From NCBI GenBank assembly GCA_951217055.1, contig OX578283.1, positions 30,662,260 to 30,726,259 of the forward strand: a stretch of DNA of 64,000 bases. The letters are read 5' to 3'. Below, in pieces: positions 1 to 11,867 of the stretch (its first letter is position 1; every line of letters begins with the position of its first letter). Below the pieces are notes generated by a model that saw nothing but the letters and a program-made list of their open reading frames with translations, was not told the DNA's origin and ran no database searches. The stretch is from Gerris lacustris. Taxonomy: Eukaryota; Arthropoda; Insecta; Hemiptera; Gerridae. A program made the translations under genes and the position numbers.

Positions 1-471
1 GAAATCCCGCCTACTGAATTATACAATCTCACTGTTAATTTGCATTTTAACGCTGTCTGTGAATGAATGAAGAGCTCTTACACTTAAAGTTGTAAATTTC
101 CTTCCAAATGTTAACGTGTTTTTTTTTCGTCGTGGAATTATCTCTTAACCACCTTTTGAGATAAGCCGTCATCAGCTTTACTTTTACTTCTTTAATCCTC
201 TTTTACTTATCCCAAAAAAACAATTGTTATTGAAAACTTATTACGTAGAGATTTGCTGATCTTTTGTAATATATCTCGCATTATCTTACACCTGGCGTGC
301 ATTGCAAGCTATTAGAAAACCCTGAAAAAACCATCTACTTTTTATTTATGATATGGAGTAAAAATAGGTATAAAACAACCATTAATGTTTTACTTTATAG
401 TTGGACTAATAAGTAATGTTAAGCCATTATTAAGATAAGTGATCGAATTTAATAAATAACAAATAGGCATA
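1..471. other. AT-rich non-coding stretch
   Basis: No exon-like open frame, splice pair, RNA gene or clear repeat boundary was recognised. The sequence is AT-rich with short A and T runs, as expected of intron or intergenic DNA. Confidence 0.6.
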
Positions 472-660
472 GTTAGGGTTACCATACGTCCAGATTTCGT
501 CCGGACTGTCCGGATTTGAAACATCTGTCCGGTTTTGCTTTCGGATTTGAGAAATGTCCGGGTTTTATGTAAAATCAGAAAGCTAAATGGGCTTCCCTAT
601 CAAAAGAAGAAACCCCAAAAACTTATGAGAAATGTAAATAAATATTTGAACCATTTTCTA
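472..660 (+). mobile_element. Possible hAT-like transposon end (GTCCGG-rich)
   Basis: The segment starts GGTTACCATACGTCCAGATT and repeats the word GTCCGG at several spacings. Ends of the style 'ggttaccatacgtcc...gtccgg' are familiar from old hAT-type DNA transposons in animal genomes. No partner end and no target duplication were found, and the short open frame over it resembles nothing known. It is probably a decayed fragment. Confidence 0.35.
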
Positions 661-678
661 GAAGAAACGTCTCTTTTT

Positions 679-1329
679 AGGGTCCGTATAGGCAAAACCA
701 AGGACCCTTATATTTTCCTGCGTGTGTCTGTCCGTCCGTCATGTCGCCTGCTCTCACGGCTACACCTTTCGTCCGATCACTTTGAAATTTGGCATGTATG
801 TGTGTTGTACCTGCCCACATATTTTAAAAATATAGGGACATAAAAAAAATATTTTTCAAAAAAATTAGGGTAAAAAAACTTAAGGGTTAAAATTTTTAAA
901 TTTTTTTTTTCGACACCGTGAGGGGTATCATATGAAAGGGTACGTCGAGCTGTTTACAAAAATATATAATTCTTTGGTTATAACTTTGATAGGGCGAGCG
1001 TGCAAGTTTGAAGTGGGTGTGAAACTCCCCCCCCCCCTTTATCTCGCTTATGTGAAGTGCAAAAAATCTGAAAAAAATCCTCAAAGTAAAGATACTACTT
1101 TTTGGAAATTTCGAAAAAAAAACAAACGTTTTTTTATAACTATGGTCTTTTCGATGTATTTATATGGTTGTAGTCCGGTTTAGCGGCAAATAAATACTTT
1201 ATCAGAAGTTTATTTATGTGATTTGAGAATATCAGACCCATAGGATAGTTCAAAGTAAGCTTTTTAGCATTTTAAAAAACACCATCAATAGGGTACTACT
1301 TAAACTATACAGGGTTGCCTACGGACCCT
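679..1329. mobile_element. Non-autonomous element with GGGTCCGTA terminal inverted repeats
   Basis: The left end (679-695) reads AGGGTCCGTATAGGCAA. The right end (1315-1329) is its reverse complement apart from a two-base gap: TTGCCTACGGACCCT. The inside has CTGTCCGTCCGTC and a TTTGAAATTTGGCATG segment, a layout seen in many non-coding arthropod interspersed repeats. A C12 run lies near 1027-1038. No long coding frame is present. The superfamily is not known. Confidence 0.5.
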
Positions 1330-1839
1330 CGCTGTGTGCTCACTAGCACACACTTGACCTGTATATTTAATATATTTAAAATAGTAGAATTCGCATGTGC
1401 CTGCCTGGTACTTATAGTCTCCCACTGAGTATTTTTTCAATGATGGGCTCTATGTGGACGCCAGAAAGAGAAAGATTATCTGTCAGTTGTAAAAGAGCAT
1501 CTTAATATTAAAGCAAATTCTATTATCACATACTCAGAATTCCACGACAAAATAAAAAATTACAAGCCTTTTCTAAGGAAAATTAGTTCATCTGAAAAGT
1601 ATGATGTACCTAGCAGATACTACCTAAAGTTGAATATGATATTAATAAATAAGTATTAATAAGTAAATATTAATAAATAAATATCGAACATTGTATTAAT
1701 AAATTTACATATAACGTATTTATATATTTGTAACTTATTTATTTTCCCAATTAAACAAAAAAAACCAAAAGATATAGGTATATATTATATATACATTTTT
1801 TTTTTGCAATTTTTCCTCTGATCTTTTCGCATTGAAACA
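1330..1839. other. AT-rich non-coding stretch
   Basis: Mostly AT-rich sequence with short TAATAAATA runs near 1640-1700. No gene, RNA gene or element boundary was recognised. Confidence 0.55.
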
Positions 1840-2064
1840 TTAATTACCTATTACTTTAAAGGAATCCCCTGAATTTGATTTAATTTCGTATAACGCAGAA
1901 TATAAACCTTGTTTAAGAGAAGCTCTGTTGAATTGAACCTTGTTGCCTTTGTACTCGTAAGTGGCGCTAGTTGTCTCTACTGTACAGGGGACCGACCACA
2001 CCTCGACCCCTGGTGGCCCCCACACCTCCTCAATGTATATTTGTAGATGAGCTAGTATATGACA
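1840..2064 (-). CDS. Unrecognised open segment, possible terminal exon or coding relic
   Basis: On the minus strand the frame is open from about 2064 to a TAA stop at 1840, giving roughly 74 residues. The part containing VPCTVETTSATYEYKGNK has a mixed, protein-like composition and is richer in G+C than its flanks. There is no ATG near its start, so if real it would be a 3' terminal exon or a broken transposon gene. I do not recognise the family and see no catalytic motif. No AATAAA follows closely. It could be a chance open frame. Confidence 0.25.
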   Translation of the reverse strand, partial: CHILAHLQIYIEEVWGPPGVEVWSVPCTVETTSATYEYKGNKVQFNRASLKQGLYSALYEIKSNSGDSFKVIGN

Positions 2065-2430
2065 GCGTCATTCTTTACTCACAAGACACCCATACACACT
2101 TCAAGCCTTGTCGCAATGACTTCATATCCCTCACATTATGAGTTTATGCAAATTTGTGTAAACACTTCTACCAAAGTCGTTACAGCATTTCTCTTGCATT
2201 TATATTCATCCAATTTTTCATTCGGTTATCATAATTGTACCTAAGTTTTATATTAATGTTAATTTCTTGTCTTTATAATTGTTTAATTCTTTCTATTCTC
2301 ACATTCTATTTTCACACTGCATACAATAATTTTAGCAAGCAAATCTATTTAATTTGTTTTATACCTCTTATATCCTTGCTTTTAATTAAATTTTGTTATA
2401 TTCCATATATATCATTACTATATGTTCACA
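2065..2430. other. AT-rich non-coding stretch
   Basis: T-rich sequence upstream of an R1 repeat. The open frames here are low-complexity and are not supported as genes. Confidence 0.55.
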
Positions 2431-3014
2431 TTTTGCTTCCGAGCTTACCGAAGGTACCGGATGCTATGGATCGGTCTGAAGAACGAAATTATTTTATGTC
2501 TCCGATTTCAAAAATTTCAAGACTGAAATCCGTTTCAGACATCAACATTTTTTATGGTTCCGTGTCTGTCTGTCGCTCGATTTTTGCGAGCCTACATATC
2601 ATAAAAACTGCTCGTCCGATGAAATTAGGATATTAGATCATAATTAGCCCATTGTTGGTGCCTTATAGGTTTCAACCTTCTGCGCCCATTCCTTTCTCTT
2701 CCACTTACGCACAAACATATATTTATTTACACTACATCTTCAAAAGAAGTCATCTGATTTTTATTAAAATTGGATGGATTATCGAAAGTAGTCCACAAAT
2801 AGTCCCACATTAATTTCAATCTCATACGATCTCTAAATTTTGTTAAATTGATACTTAAAATTCATATAAAAAAAATCAAAATATTTTTGACAAATGTATT
2901 TAAAAACGGGGTAAAATTAAATAAATTTGTCAATAATAGGTTATAAAGCATAAAATGATTAATGTATACGAAATGGATGCGAGGAAGCTATGTGCCACAC
3001 TAATTGGCAGACTA
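2431..3014 (+). mobile_element. R1 family interspersed repeat, near full length
   Basis: It starts TTTTGCTTCCGAGCTTACCG, runs through the TCCGATTTCAAAAATTTCAA, CCGTGTCTGTCTGTCG and GATGAAATTAGG segments, and ends at GTGCCACACTAATTGGCAG. The same order of segments recurs in at least eight other places in the window. The family is non-coding. Its superfamily is unresolved. The start can form a hairpin (GCTTCCG with CGGAAGC in better-preserved copies). Confidence 0.7.
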
Positions 3015-3366
3015 GATTGAGAAAAAGTATTTTGAACTTTTTCTCATTTGTTGGTTTTGATTTATTTTTCCCTTTACGGTCCTTTGAGTTGTACAGTTAG
3101 TCTGAAATATTCCTTCGGATAATCATATTTATTTTGCACATAATATTCCTCTACATTTAACATTTATTTACTATTTGATGTTGCCTATCGTGTATTACAC
3201 GAGGACTCCGTAGAAGTTACTCTTTTGAATAAGCTGTTACAATCTAAATAGTATTAAAATCATTTACTTTAAGTTTTACTTTAAATATTTTTTATTCCAC
3301 TATATTTTTAATGCTACATATTGAAAAATGCCATATATTTAAGCGTTAAAAGACTGCTATACCTGC
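3015..3366. other. AT-rich stretch before the BEL element
   Basis: No gene or repeat end was recognised. It ends with the 5-bp target duplication CCTGC (3362-3366) of the BEL/Pao insertion. Confidence 0.55.
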
Positions 3367-3669
3367 TGTCGCTGTAGTTACAGCGATTTTGAGATTAGTA
3401 CAAAATTATTTATTATTTATTTTGTTTTTCTGACAGTTTTTTGATGTGAAGTTTTGAAAGATTAATGTAGCGAGATTTTCTTTTTACAGCTAAGTTTAGA
3501 GCAAAGTTTAGAACCAAGTTATGTATAGTTTAGTTTGATAATTATAGAATGATTGTACAAGTGTATTTCCAGAAATAAAGAGACCTAATTTGACTGGGTA
3601 AGACTTTGTTGTTCATTTTTGATTTAAGAACTCGTAAAAAGACTCGCGGACCTTGACCCCGCGGTCACA
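3367..3669 (+). repeat. 5' LTR of BEL/Pao element
   Basis: The TG...CA boundaries match the 3' LTR at all but one position. The first bases form a perfect 8-bp hairpin (TCGCTGTA-GT-TACAGCGA). An AATAAA signal lies at 3574-3579. No obvious tRNA-complementary primer-binding site directly follows the LTR; the next bases are GTAAAAAGAAATC. Confidence 0.93.
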
Positions 3670-3881
3670 GTAAAAAGAAATCTTAAAAGAAAAATCTTTT
3701 TGAATTTAGAAAATCATTCAGAAGAGCTCTGTTAGAGTCAAGATTGGTATTGCTGAGTGAAAGGACGTTGATAAAAATTTACTTGAAAATTCGATTTGAC
3801 ATATTTTGAAAAAATTAATTGAAGTTTTTTGTTGTTTTTTTTATCGGGTTTTGTTTTGTTTATCTTTATATCGGTAAAAAA

Positions 3882-6800
3882 ATGGATAGAGTGCGATCAA
3901 GAAGTGCCGTCTCGGAGCCAGTGCGTAGATCGGGTAGAGAATGTAAGCATACCGAGAAGGGTGCCGCGTATAGTTTGACTGTTATTGTTAAATCCTTAAA
4001 GACATCGTGGAAGGAAGTAGAAAGGATCAAAGCGGAGATCTCAGATTTAGTTTTGAAGCTGCCGGAGCCCGGGGTAACTAGTATAGTATCAGCAACCCTA
4101 AGTGACCTGACGAGACTTAGAAATGATATTTCAGGGCACTTAGACAGACTGCCAAGACTAATGGATACTGAAGCCCCTTACTTCGTCGAAGCGATAAAAA
4201 ATCTAAAGAAGTTAGATGATTTTATATCAAGTAACAGTTCGAAGCTACAGGCGTATCAGAAACCCCCTTCAACGTATAGGCATCGCTCTAACGCGAGATC
4301 GGTAACCTCCGGGTTCACCTCAGTCTGCTCGAGTAAGTCGGTAGCGTCTATTAAGTTAGAAGCAAAACTCGCCCTCGCCCTCGAAAGGGATAAAATTGCC
4401 GTAGAAGAAACTGAAGTAAAGGAACGAATGATACAACTACAAAGGCAGTTAGCCGAAGAGGAAGTTAAAATAGCTTCACTTAGGGAAAAGGCAATATGTT
4501 CATCGGTGTTAGAAGAAAGTTTAAAGGAAGCACTATGCATCGATGACGTGGAGGCAGTATTGGACAATTTGAACGTAAAAGATAATGTTACGACGAATGT
4601 CAGAAAATCATTTTGGCATAGTAAGCTTCCTACCACCCAGACAGAGCCTATTGAACAACTGAATCAATCTACAAACGTGCCTGCCAAATCACCTTTATCG
4701 CACTTACCTGCCACATCAGATCCTGTGAAATTTGAGGAAAGAACTGTACCAAATGATGATTATAACACACCGGAGTCGACTCAACGATCAGATCCAATTC
4801 TCGTCATGACAAAAATTCAGGTATTAAATTCGCTGGTTCCTCTCCAGTATGGAGGGGACAGCCTAAAGTTTCCAATTTTTAGGGAAACGGTAAGATCCTT
4901 TCTTGAAGATGGGATCTTGGGTGAAATTGATAAACGGGCATTTTTAGGCAAATTTCTAAAAGGGGAAGTGTTAGAAGTTTTTCAGGCTAACGTTGGATTA
5001 TCTTATGGGGAAGCAATGGCTCTGATTGAGCGGAGGTTTGGGAACCCTATTAGAATTACCGAGGCGTGGACCAAGGACCTAATGGAAGGGCCAACTTTAA
5101 AAATTAATGATCCCAAGGGGTTACTCAAGTTTTCGGAAAGCCTCCTTACAGCTTGTAGGGTACTTTCTAAAAGTGCCTTACAAGAAGTAAGTTCTAAAGT
5201 GTACCTAAAAAGAATTGTTTCACGGTTACCCCCAAATTTTGTTACTAAGTGGGTTTTGGAAATAAATAGGTTAGAGGGTAAAGAGACGATTCATCATCTC
5301 GCTGCCTTTGTGGAGCGAATTACCCAGTCCCTAACCCATCCCGTGTATTCCCCAAATGTAGATTCAATATATTCTTCTAGCCCAGACCCCAAGAAAAATA
5401 ATTCAGCAAAAGGACTTAGAAATCAAACAAATTTGCAAAAACCATTTGAAAATAGAATCAGCCCCTCCCCCTCATGTTCCGTAACGAGAGTTCCCTTCAC
5501 TAAAAATCCACCCTTTCCTAAGGGGAATCAAGAAAGTAGTTTAGCCATAAGCACTAAAGATTTGCAAGGTGCTAAGGATATATCTTGCAAATTTTGCTCG
5601 GGTGACCACCCGACAGAGAAATGTAAAAAATTAGCGGAATGTCCTACTGAAAGGAAAAATGAGTTTATTAAGAAAGGCGGTTTATGCTGGGCGTGTCTAT
5701 GCCGGGGCCATCTTTCAAAGTACTGTAAGAATAGACTCAAATGCGAAATCTCCGGATGTGGGAGGCTACATCCAACTAGTCTTCACCCACCGGAAAAAGA
5801 TAAAAATCCAGCTGCTACAACAAGGTCGGCCGTAACAGAGAAATTTGTAGGTACGACATCCTTCGTAATACCCGTGTATGTGCATCCTAAAGGCTACCCT
5901 GAACGGAAAAAAATAGTTTATGTACTTCTAGATGATGGAAGTGACTCCTGTTTTATTTCAGAGCGCTTGAGGCAGGCTATGGGTATTGAGGGAGTGCCAA
6001 CCAAGTTAGAACTGGCCACGATGTTAAAGAAAACTACTATAAACAGTAGGAAAATAACAGACATTGTAATTTCTAGTTACGATGGCAATGTTGAAATTAA
6101 TCTTCCTAATGATACCTACACAAGATGGCACATTCCAGGTTCTCCCGACGAGATTCCTACACCCGAGTTAGCTAACCATTTCGACCATTTACACCAGATT
6201 GCACCGCATCTTCAACCCATTCGAAAGGACACAGAAATAGACATTCTGATAGGGAGCAATTGCCCCAAAGCTCTGTGTCCCTTGGAAGTGATTCGGGGTA
6301 GAGATGAGGAACCGTATGGCCTTAGAACCTCTCTAGGTTGGGGTATTATTGGACCTCGGCCGGGGGTAAATTCGGGGATTCTTAAGTCTCATTCATGTAG
6401 AGTTTCTCTGAAAGAAATCATAAATATATTCAACCCAGATGTGACTAAAGAAGAAAAAAACTTTGGGTTGGGTAAATCCGTAAATGATAAACAATTTATT
6501 AAGAAAATAACTTCCGGTATTGAACAGTTAACAGATGGTCATTACCAAATGCCTCTCCCTTTAAAAACAGAAGATATTTCGATACCCTCCAATAAAATTA
6601 TACCGTTACAAAGGCTAAATTCAGTAAAGAAAAAAATTAAAAACGAAAAATATCAGAAGGATTATATAAAATTCATGCAAGAACAGTTGCAAAAGGGATA
6701 CGCTGAGGAAGCAGAAACTAAGTATATAGAACCAGGAAGGCTGGGGTACCATCCCCATCCCGGAGTATACCACCCAAGAAAGCCGGACAAAATAAGAGTT

Positions 6801-7754
6801 GTGTTTGATTGTTCTGCTGTGCATGACGGGGTATACAGAGAAGCTAGAACTATCATACCAGAGAAGTTATCAGATAGCTTTACATATCGGTCATCTTGGT
6901 ATCGATTAATTAGATCAATTGTAATTGTACGAAGATACATTAAAAGGATCCGAAACCCTCACTCAGTAACTCACCTAAAGCAATGTCTCGTATCCCCAGA
7001 AAAATTTCGAGAAGCGGAAGAGCTGGTCCTTAAAAGGATTCAGGAAGAATACCTCGGATCAGAGTGGAAAAAGAATTGGAAACCACTCATACCCTTTGTA
7101 GACAAAAAGAGGGTTATAAGGGTTGGTGGACGTATTAAGCATTCTTTACTACCGGCTGAGGAGAAAAATCCAATAATTACACCTCCTAGAAATCATGTGA
7201 CCATGTTGTTGATTAGAGATGCTCATGAGAAAGTGCATCATCAAGGTAGAGGACTTACATTAAACAGACTTAGAGCCCAAGGGTTTTGGGTTGTAAGAGC
7301 TAAATCCGAAGTATCTAAATTGTTAAGAAACTGCGTACCTTGTCGTAGACTTAGAGGAAAGTTCGAGCAGCCCCGCATGGCTGACTCGCCACCCGAACGA
7401 TTTAAAATCCAAGAAGCTGTGAACAACTACCCTAGAATAAGGTGGTGCCATGTCCAACACTTGGCCCAAGAATTTTGGTCGCGATGGCATAAAGAATATT
7501 TACAGTCTCTGCACAAACGCATGAAGTGGACGAAAATTCGGCGCAATTTACAAGTGGGTGATGTAGTTATTATAAAAGATGCGGGGACCCCTCGAAATAC
7601 TTGGCCACTTGCCCGAGTGGTTGAAGTGTACCCATCAGAGGATGGTATAGTACGCACCGTTACGGTAGTGCGTAATGGGTCGCGAGTTAAGAGGACACCC
7701 CAAAGCGTAATTTTGGTTTTAGAAGGGAACCTGGAGACGGGGAAAGGGAAATAG
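3882..7754 (+). CDS. BEL/Pao Gag-Pol polyprotein with two in-frame internal deletions
   Basis: The frame is open from 3819, but the first 21 residues are a T-rich translation. The Met at 3882 (MDRVRSRSAV) is the likelier start. Residue numbers here count from 3819. In order: coiled-coil/charged Gag region (about 160-240), Pao-type Gag domain around LVPLQYGGDSLKFPIF (from about 334), two zinc knuckles (CKFCSGDHPTEKC at 590, CWACLCRGHLSKYC at 623), and an aspartic protease motif (LLDDGSDSCFIS, 703-714). The start of reverse transcriptase follows (VFDCSA, 995-1000), then an abrupt jump to the pre-integrase linker (RSSWYRL). Next come the H2C2 zinc-binding integrase domain (His from 1126, CVPC at 1172) and another jump, after PPERF, to the DUF5641-like C-terminal module (VQHLAQEFWSRW onward). 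The polymerase YxDD box, RNase H and the integrase DDE core are absent, yet the frame has no stop or shift. Gag and protease look intact. Confidence 0.9.
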   Translation: MDRVRSRSAVSEPVRRSGRECKHTEKGAAYSLTVIVKSLKTSWKEVERIKAEISDLVLKLPEPGVTSIVSATLSDLTRLRNDISGHLDRLPRLMDTEAPYFVEAIKNLKKLDDFISSNSSKLQAYQKPPSTYRHRSNARSVTSGFTSVCSSKSVASIKLEAKLALALERDKIAVEETEVKERMIQLQRQLAEEEVKIASLREKAICSSVLEESLKEALCIDDVEAVLDNLNVKDNVTTNVRKSFWHSKLPTTQTEPIEQLNQSTNVPAKSPLSHLPATSDPVKFEERTVPNDDYNTPESTQRSDPILVMTKIQVLNSLVPLQYGGDSLKFPIFRETVRSFLEDGILGEIDKRAFLGKFLKGEVLEVFQANVGLSYGEAMALIERRFGNPIRITEAWTKDLMEGPTLKINDPKGLLKFSESLLTACRVLSKSALQEVSSKVYLKRIVSRLPPNFVTKWVLEINRLEGKETIHHLAAFVERITQSLTHPVYSPNVDSIYSSSPDPKKNNSAKGLRNQTNLQKPFENRISPSPSCSVTRVPFTKNPPFPKGNQESSLAISTKDLQGAKDISCKFCSGDHPTEKCKKLAECPTERKNEFIKKGGLCWACLCRGHLSKYCKNRLKCEISGCGRLHPTSLHPPEKDKNPAATTRSAVTEKFVGTTSFVIPVYVHPKGYPERKKIVYVLLDDGSDSCFISERLRQAMGIEGVPTKLELATMLKKTTINSRKITDIVISSYDGNVEINLPNDTYTRWHIPGSPDEIPTPELANHFDHLHQIAPHLQPIRKDTEIDILIGSNCPKALCPLEVIRGRDEEPYGLRTSLGWGIIGPRPGVNSGILKSHSCRVSLKEIINIFNPDVTKEEKNFGLGKSVNDKQFIKKITSGIEQLTDGHYQMPLPLKTEDISIPSNKIIPLQRLNSVKKKIKNEKYQKDYIKFMQEQLQKGYAEEAETKYIEPGRLGYHPHPGVYHPRKPDKIRVVFDCSAVHDGVYREARTIIPEKLSDSFTYRSSWYRLIRSIVIVRRYIKRIRNPHSVTHLKQCLVSPEKFREAEELVLKRIQEEYLGSEWKKNWKPLIPFVDKKRVIRVGGRIKHSLLPAEEKNPIITPPRNHVTMLLIRDAHEKVHHQGRGLTLNRLRAQGFWVVRAKSEVSKLLRNCVPCRRLRGKFEQPRMADSPPERFKIQEAVNNYPRIRWCHVQHLAQEFWSRWHKEYLQSLHKRMKWTKIRRNLQVGDVVIIKDAGTPRNTWPLARVVEVYPSEDGIVRTVTVVRNGSRVKRTPQSVILVLEGNLETGKGK

Positions 7755-7765
7755 AGGTATTTCTC

Positions 7766-7774
7766 GCGGGGGAA
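7766..7774 (+). other. Polypurine tract of BEL element
   Basis: The purine run GGGGGAA, with a preceding GCG, directly abuts the 3' LTR. This is the usual place for plus-strand priming in LTR elements. A second purine-rich stretch (GGGGAAAGGGAAATAGAGG) lies 15-30 bases upstream. Confidence 0.6.
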
Positions 7775-8077
7775 TGTCGCTGTAGTTACAGCGATTTTGA
7801 GATTAGTACAAAATTATTTATTATTTATTTTGTTTTTCTGACAGTTTTTTGATGTGAAGTTTTGAAAGATTAATGTAGCGAGATTTTCTTTTTACAGCTA
7901 AGTTTAGAGCAAAGTTTAGAACCAAGTTATGTATAGTTTAGTTTGATAATTATAGAATGATTGTACAAGTGTATTTCCAGAAATAAAGAGACCTAATTTG
8001 ACTGGGTAAGACTTTGTTGTTCATTTTTGATTTAAGAACTCGTAAAAAGACTCGCGGACCTTGACCCTGCGGTCACA
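7775..8077 (+). repeat. 3' LTR of BEL/Pao element
   Basis: It matches the 5' LTR over 303 bp with one substitution (CCCTGCGG here, CCCCGCGG in the 5' copy). AATAAA is at 7982-7987. It is followed by the target duplication CCTGC. Confidence 0.93.
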
Positions 8078-8381
8078 CCTGCATTTGAAAATAAATTATT
8101 TCATGTAACTAAGTGTGAACAAATTTTTCTTTTACGAGTTAAATCGAATCGAATTACAGTTATTTGTATCTTCTCGGAGGTTTTTTTTTTATTTACTTAT
8201 AATTTTTTTAACAAGCATACATAAATAAAATTAAATGTTATAAATAATATATTGTAAATGAGCTTGTTTCTTGTTGACTGAGTTAACTGGGTGGCCCGTC
8301 CCAACAGCCCTGAATATATTCAAGGTCCTCTCCTATTGGTCCACGATTTACAACCCTTGCACCACGTGGGTAGTCAACCCA
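8078..8381. other. Flank between BEL element and (TA)n array
   Basis: AT-rich sequence up to about 8280, then a more balanced 100-bp segment (8283-8380, including GGTCCACGATTTACAACCC) that directly abuts a (TA)n array. The balanced segment may be the end of a small element placed beside the microsatellite. No family is recognised. Confidence 0.45.
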
Positions 8382-9209
<828 letters not shown>

Positions 9210-9552
9210 TTGTGAAGCAATGTGGTCATTCTGGAGAACGGATATTGTTATGCCTCCCAAATAAGAAATTCTTAGACAGAAAGCTGTTTCAGACATAAGG
9301 GATATTTTCGGACTCGTGTTTGTCTGTCCGTCTTCTACTTTTATTAACCACCAAATCTTAAAAATTTCTTTTCCGATATTGATGAAATTTGGATAGTCTT
9401 TAAATAGAGCCATTGGTGGTCCTTTATTATTTTCAAACATCTGCGAAAATGAGACATTGTATAAAAATAAATGTGACAGCTAGGAATAGAAACAGATCTC
9501 ATGAGACCATTTATCCATAAATTTAGTGCGCATGGAAGACATGCGCCACTCA
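9210..9552 (+). mobile_element. Diverged R1-like repeat
   Basis: It carries R1 landmarks in the right order but strongly diverged: AAGCTGTTTCAGACATAAGG, CGTGTTTGTCTGTCCGTC, GATGAAATTTGGATAG, and an end with GGAAGACATGCGCCACTC. It lacks the GCTTCCGAGC start. Confidence 0.5.
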
Positions 9553-11867
9553 AATTAACTATTTATATAAATATTCTTTTGATACAATTCTATATTAATG
9601 TTTAAAAATATTATGATGTTAATTAAATTTAAAATATAGTATTTGATTTGTTGCAAAATGTATATTCCATAAACCTTCCAGTTTTCTAATTTTCTTTACA
9701 TGTTACCAATATAATAATACTGAAACTTCAAATATAATTTAGTAACGTTTTGACTTATTATTTTCTAACTAATACTTGCAATTATAAAGGCTATAACATT
9801 ATGGTTATTTATAATTTATTCATTTTAGGGCATTACCGTACAGAGGAATAAGACAGTTTTTAATTATATTTATTGTTTTTATCATTATTGTGTAAAATGT
9901 CCCACCTTTCTGGAATTCGAGCCTTGGTATTATTATCTATTTAGTTCTTGATTCATGGATGACTGCTTTAAATACGGAAAATTGTTATCCTGGCATTAGC
10001 CATTAGATAGCTTAATAATATATATATATATATATATAATACTTTATTTAACATGTTTAAATTGCATAACTTGGTAGAAATTGTAGTTAACAGCCATTCT
10101 ATTTTACAGGCTATAACTCTATAACGAAGAGGGGGGAATAGTGTCACATGCGCACTCGTTGGATCTTTTTAATCTTAATCTTAATTTTCCCCCTGTTCAT
10201 CAATTACCATTTCAATTATTACTATCCTCAAATGATTCGTTGATTAATGCAGCATTAATATTGAATAAACTTGCCTATCTGCTAATTGAAAATTATTATC
10301 AATAATTCATAAATGCAATAAGTACTTTATGATTAACAACCTAAACGAAAATATGTCAAACATTTTATTACTTTGGGTGTTAAAATTTCTAGAATTAAAT
10401 TATTAATAAATTATCAACTAATGCATATTAATGTTTTATCCGCGTTAAGATTAAATTAAAAAAGTGATTTAAAATTAGGATTACTAGTATATAAAATAAA
10501 TATATATTTATTACAGTTACAACAGCTTAATTATTAACTCATTAGCTAATTGGTATTTATCAAATCGTAGAAAGGTGTTTTCTCTCATATACTATTCCCT
10601 TTTATTAATATAGTTTCATGTAATCATGAGTTATTTTTTATTAGAATTTTATTTGTGCGTGTAATATATACATTTTTTTAAATCCTTTTCAGTTGTCATT
10701 GCAACTTTATATTATTATTTCCAACATTTTTCTACTGTATAATCTTTGCAAAATATACACCTATTTTATTTCTTTGTTTTGGTTAGAGGTTGTTTACAAA
10801 TGGTTAATAATAAGATAGCGTAAAGATAAGTTATGTTTTAGTTGTTAACAGTGATAAAATTATTAATTTTTTAATTAATCCTAAAAAAATTGTATACATC
10901 AATTAACATAAGACTGCGATGCATGAAGAACTTTTAAATCAATTTATTCCTTTTTATATATATATATTTTAATTATTCGTTAAAAAAAATTAAATTATAT
11001 GCAGTAATGCAGTAAATTAAAAATGTAATAAATAAAATGATAGTTAGGTTTAAAAAGTAATCGGTAGCTATATGAAAAGCTGTAATAAAATATAGGGATT
11101 CTCAAGAATATTACTACTTGTATTATATCTGGTTTAATTTAATTTTGTTCTCTCCATGCTATATAATTATATTTTTTCATTTCTTTTAGGAGCAACTAAT
11201 AGGATGTTATACGAGTTATTAGATTCCAACTACCTGTTATATATATGTTAGTTGCTACCTGCTGTAGGTTTTTTTTAATCTAAGGGCGTTTACCTTTACA
11301 CTACCCGTTGTGAGGAAATAACACTTGATGTATTGATGTTATCAAAGCGTAGTTTTTAATTAAGGGATATCTTAAAATTTAGTGTAGACAAGATCTTGTT
11401 TATTGTTGATAATTGTTAATATTTACTACTGTTTATCATTTTAAGATTTCATAGTTAATTTTTATTTAGTGACTAATTTTAATTGTCCAACAATTTTTTT
11501 GTTTCTTAAACTTCGACGGAATAACCTAGAATAACCTGAAGAACATTCGTTGTTCATATCTTATATTACGATTTTTTTTTTTATCTTAGTTCCCTGTACA
11601 TGCTTTTAACAGTAGAAGCAAAAATCGGAATCAAACCTATTATTAACACCTGCGTTTACATACAGGTATACAGGTGCTATTGATTAATATTTGTGACGAT
11701 AAGTTAATACGTACCTACTAATTTAAATTAGAACCCTTACTTAATTTTTACATAATTTGAGGTGTGTATACGTTTATTAAAACAATGGTTGATGTGTTCT
11801 TGTGAGTAAATAGTTTATAAAATTTTCTAAAATTATTATTATTAATAAAATTAACTTTTTGTTACAG
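9553..11867. other. AT-rich intron-like DNA upstream of exon A
   Basis: Very AT-rich, with a short (TA)n run at about 10019-10038. No gene, RNA gene or clear element was found. The last bases (pyrimidine-rich ...CTTTTTGTTACAG) form the 3' splice site of the exon at 11868. Confidence 0.55.

Larger units (their letters stand above)
3367..8077 (+). mobile_element. Non-autonomous BEL/Pao LTR retrotransposon, recent insertion
   Basis: Two 303-bp LTRs start TGTCGCTG and end GGTCACA. They flank a single Gag-Pol-like frame. The host duplication CCTGC lies on both sides (3362-3366 and 8078-8082), so the element is complete at its ends. The LTRs differ by a single C/T near their 3' ends, which implies a recent insertion. 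At 4.7 kb it is shorter than typical autonomous BEL/Pao elements, because the reverse transcriptase/RNase H body and the integrase core are missing from the coding region. Movement must therefore have depended on enzymes supplied by a related intact element (inference). Confidence 0.92.

Noticed and set aside
3819..3881. Hydrophobic N-terminal extension of the BEL frame, resembling a signal peptide
   Set aside because: It is a T-rich leader just upstream of a better Met (3882). BEL Gag proteins are not expected to carry signal peptides.
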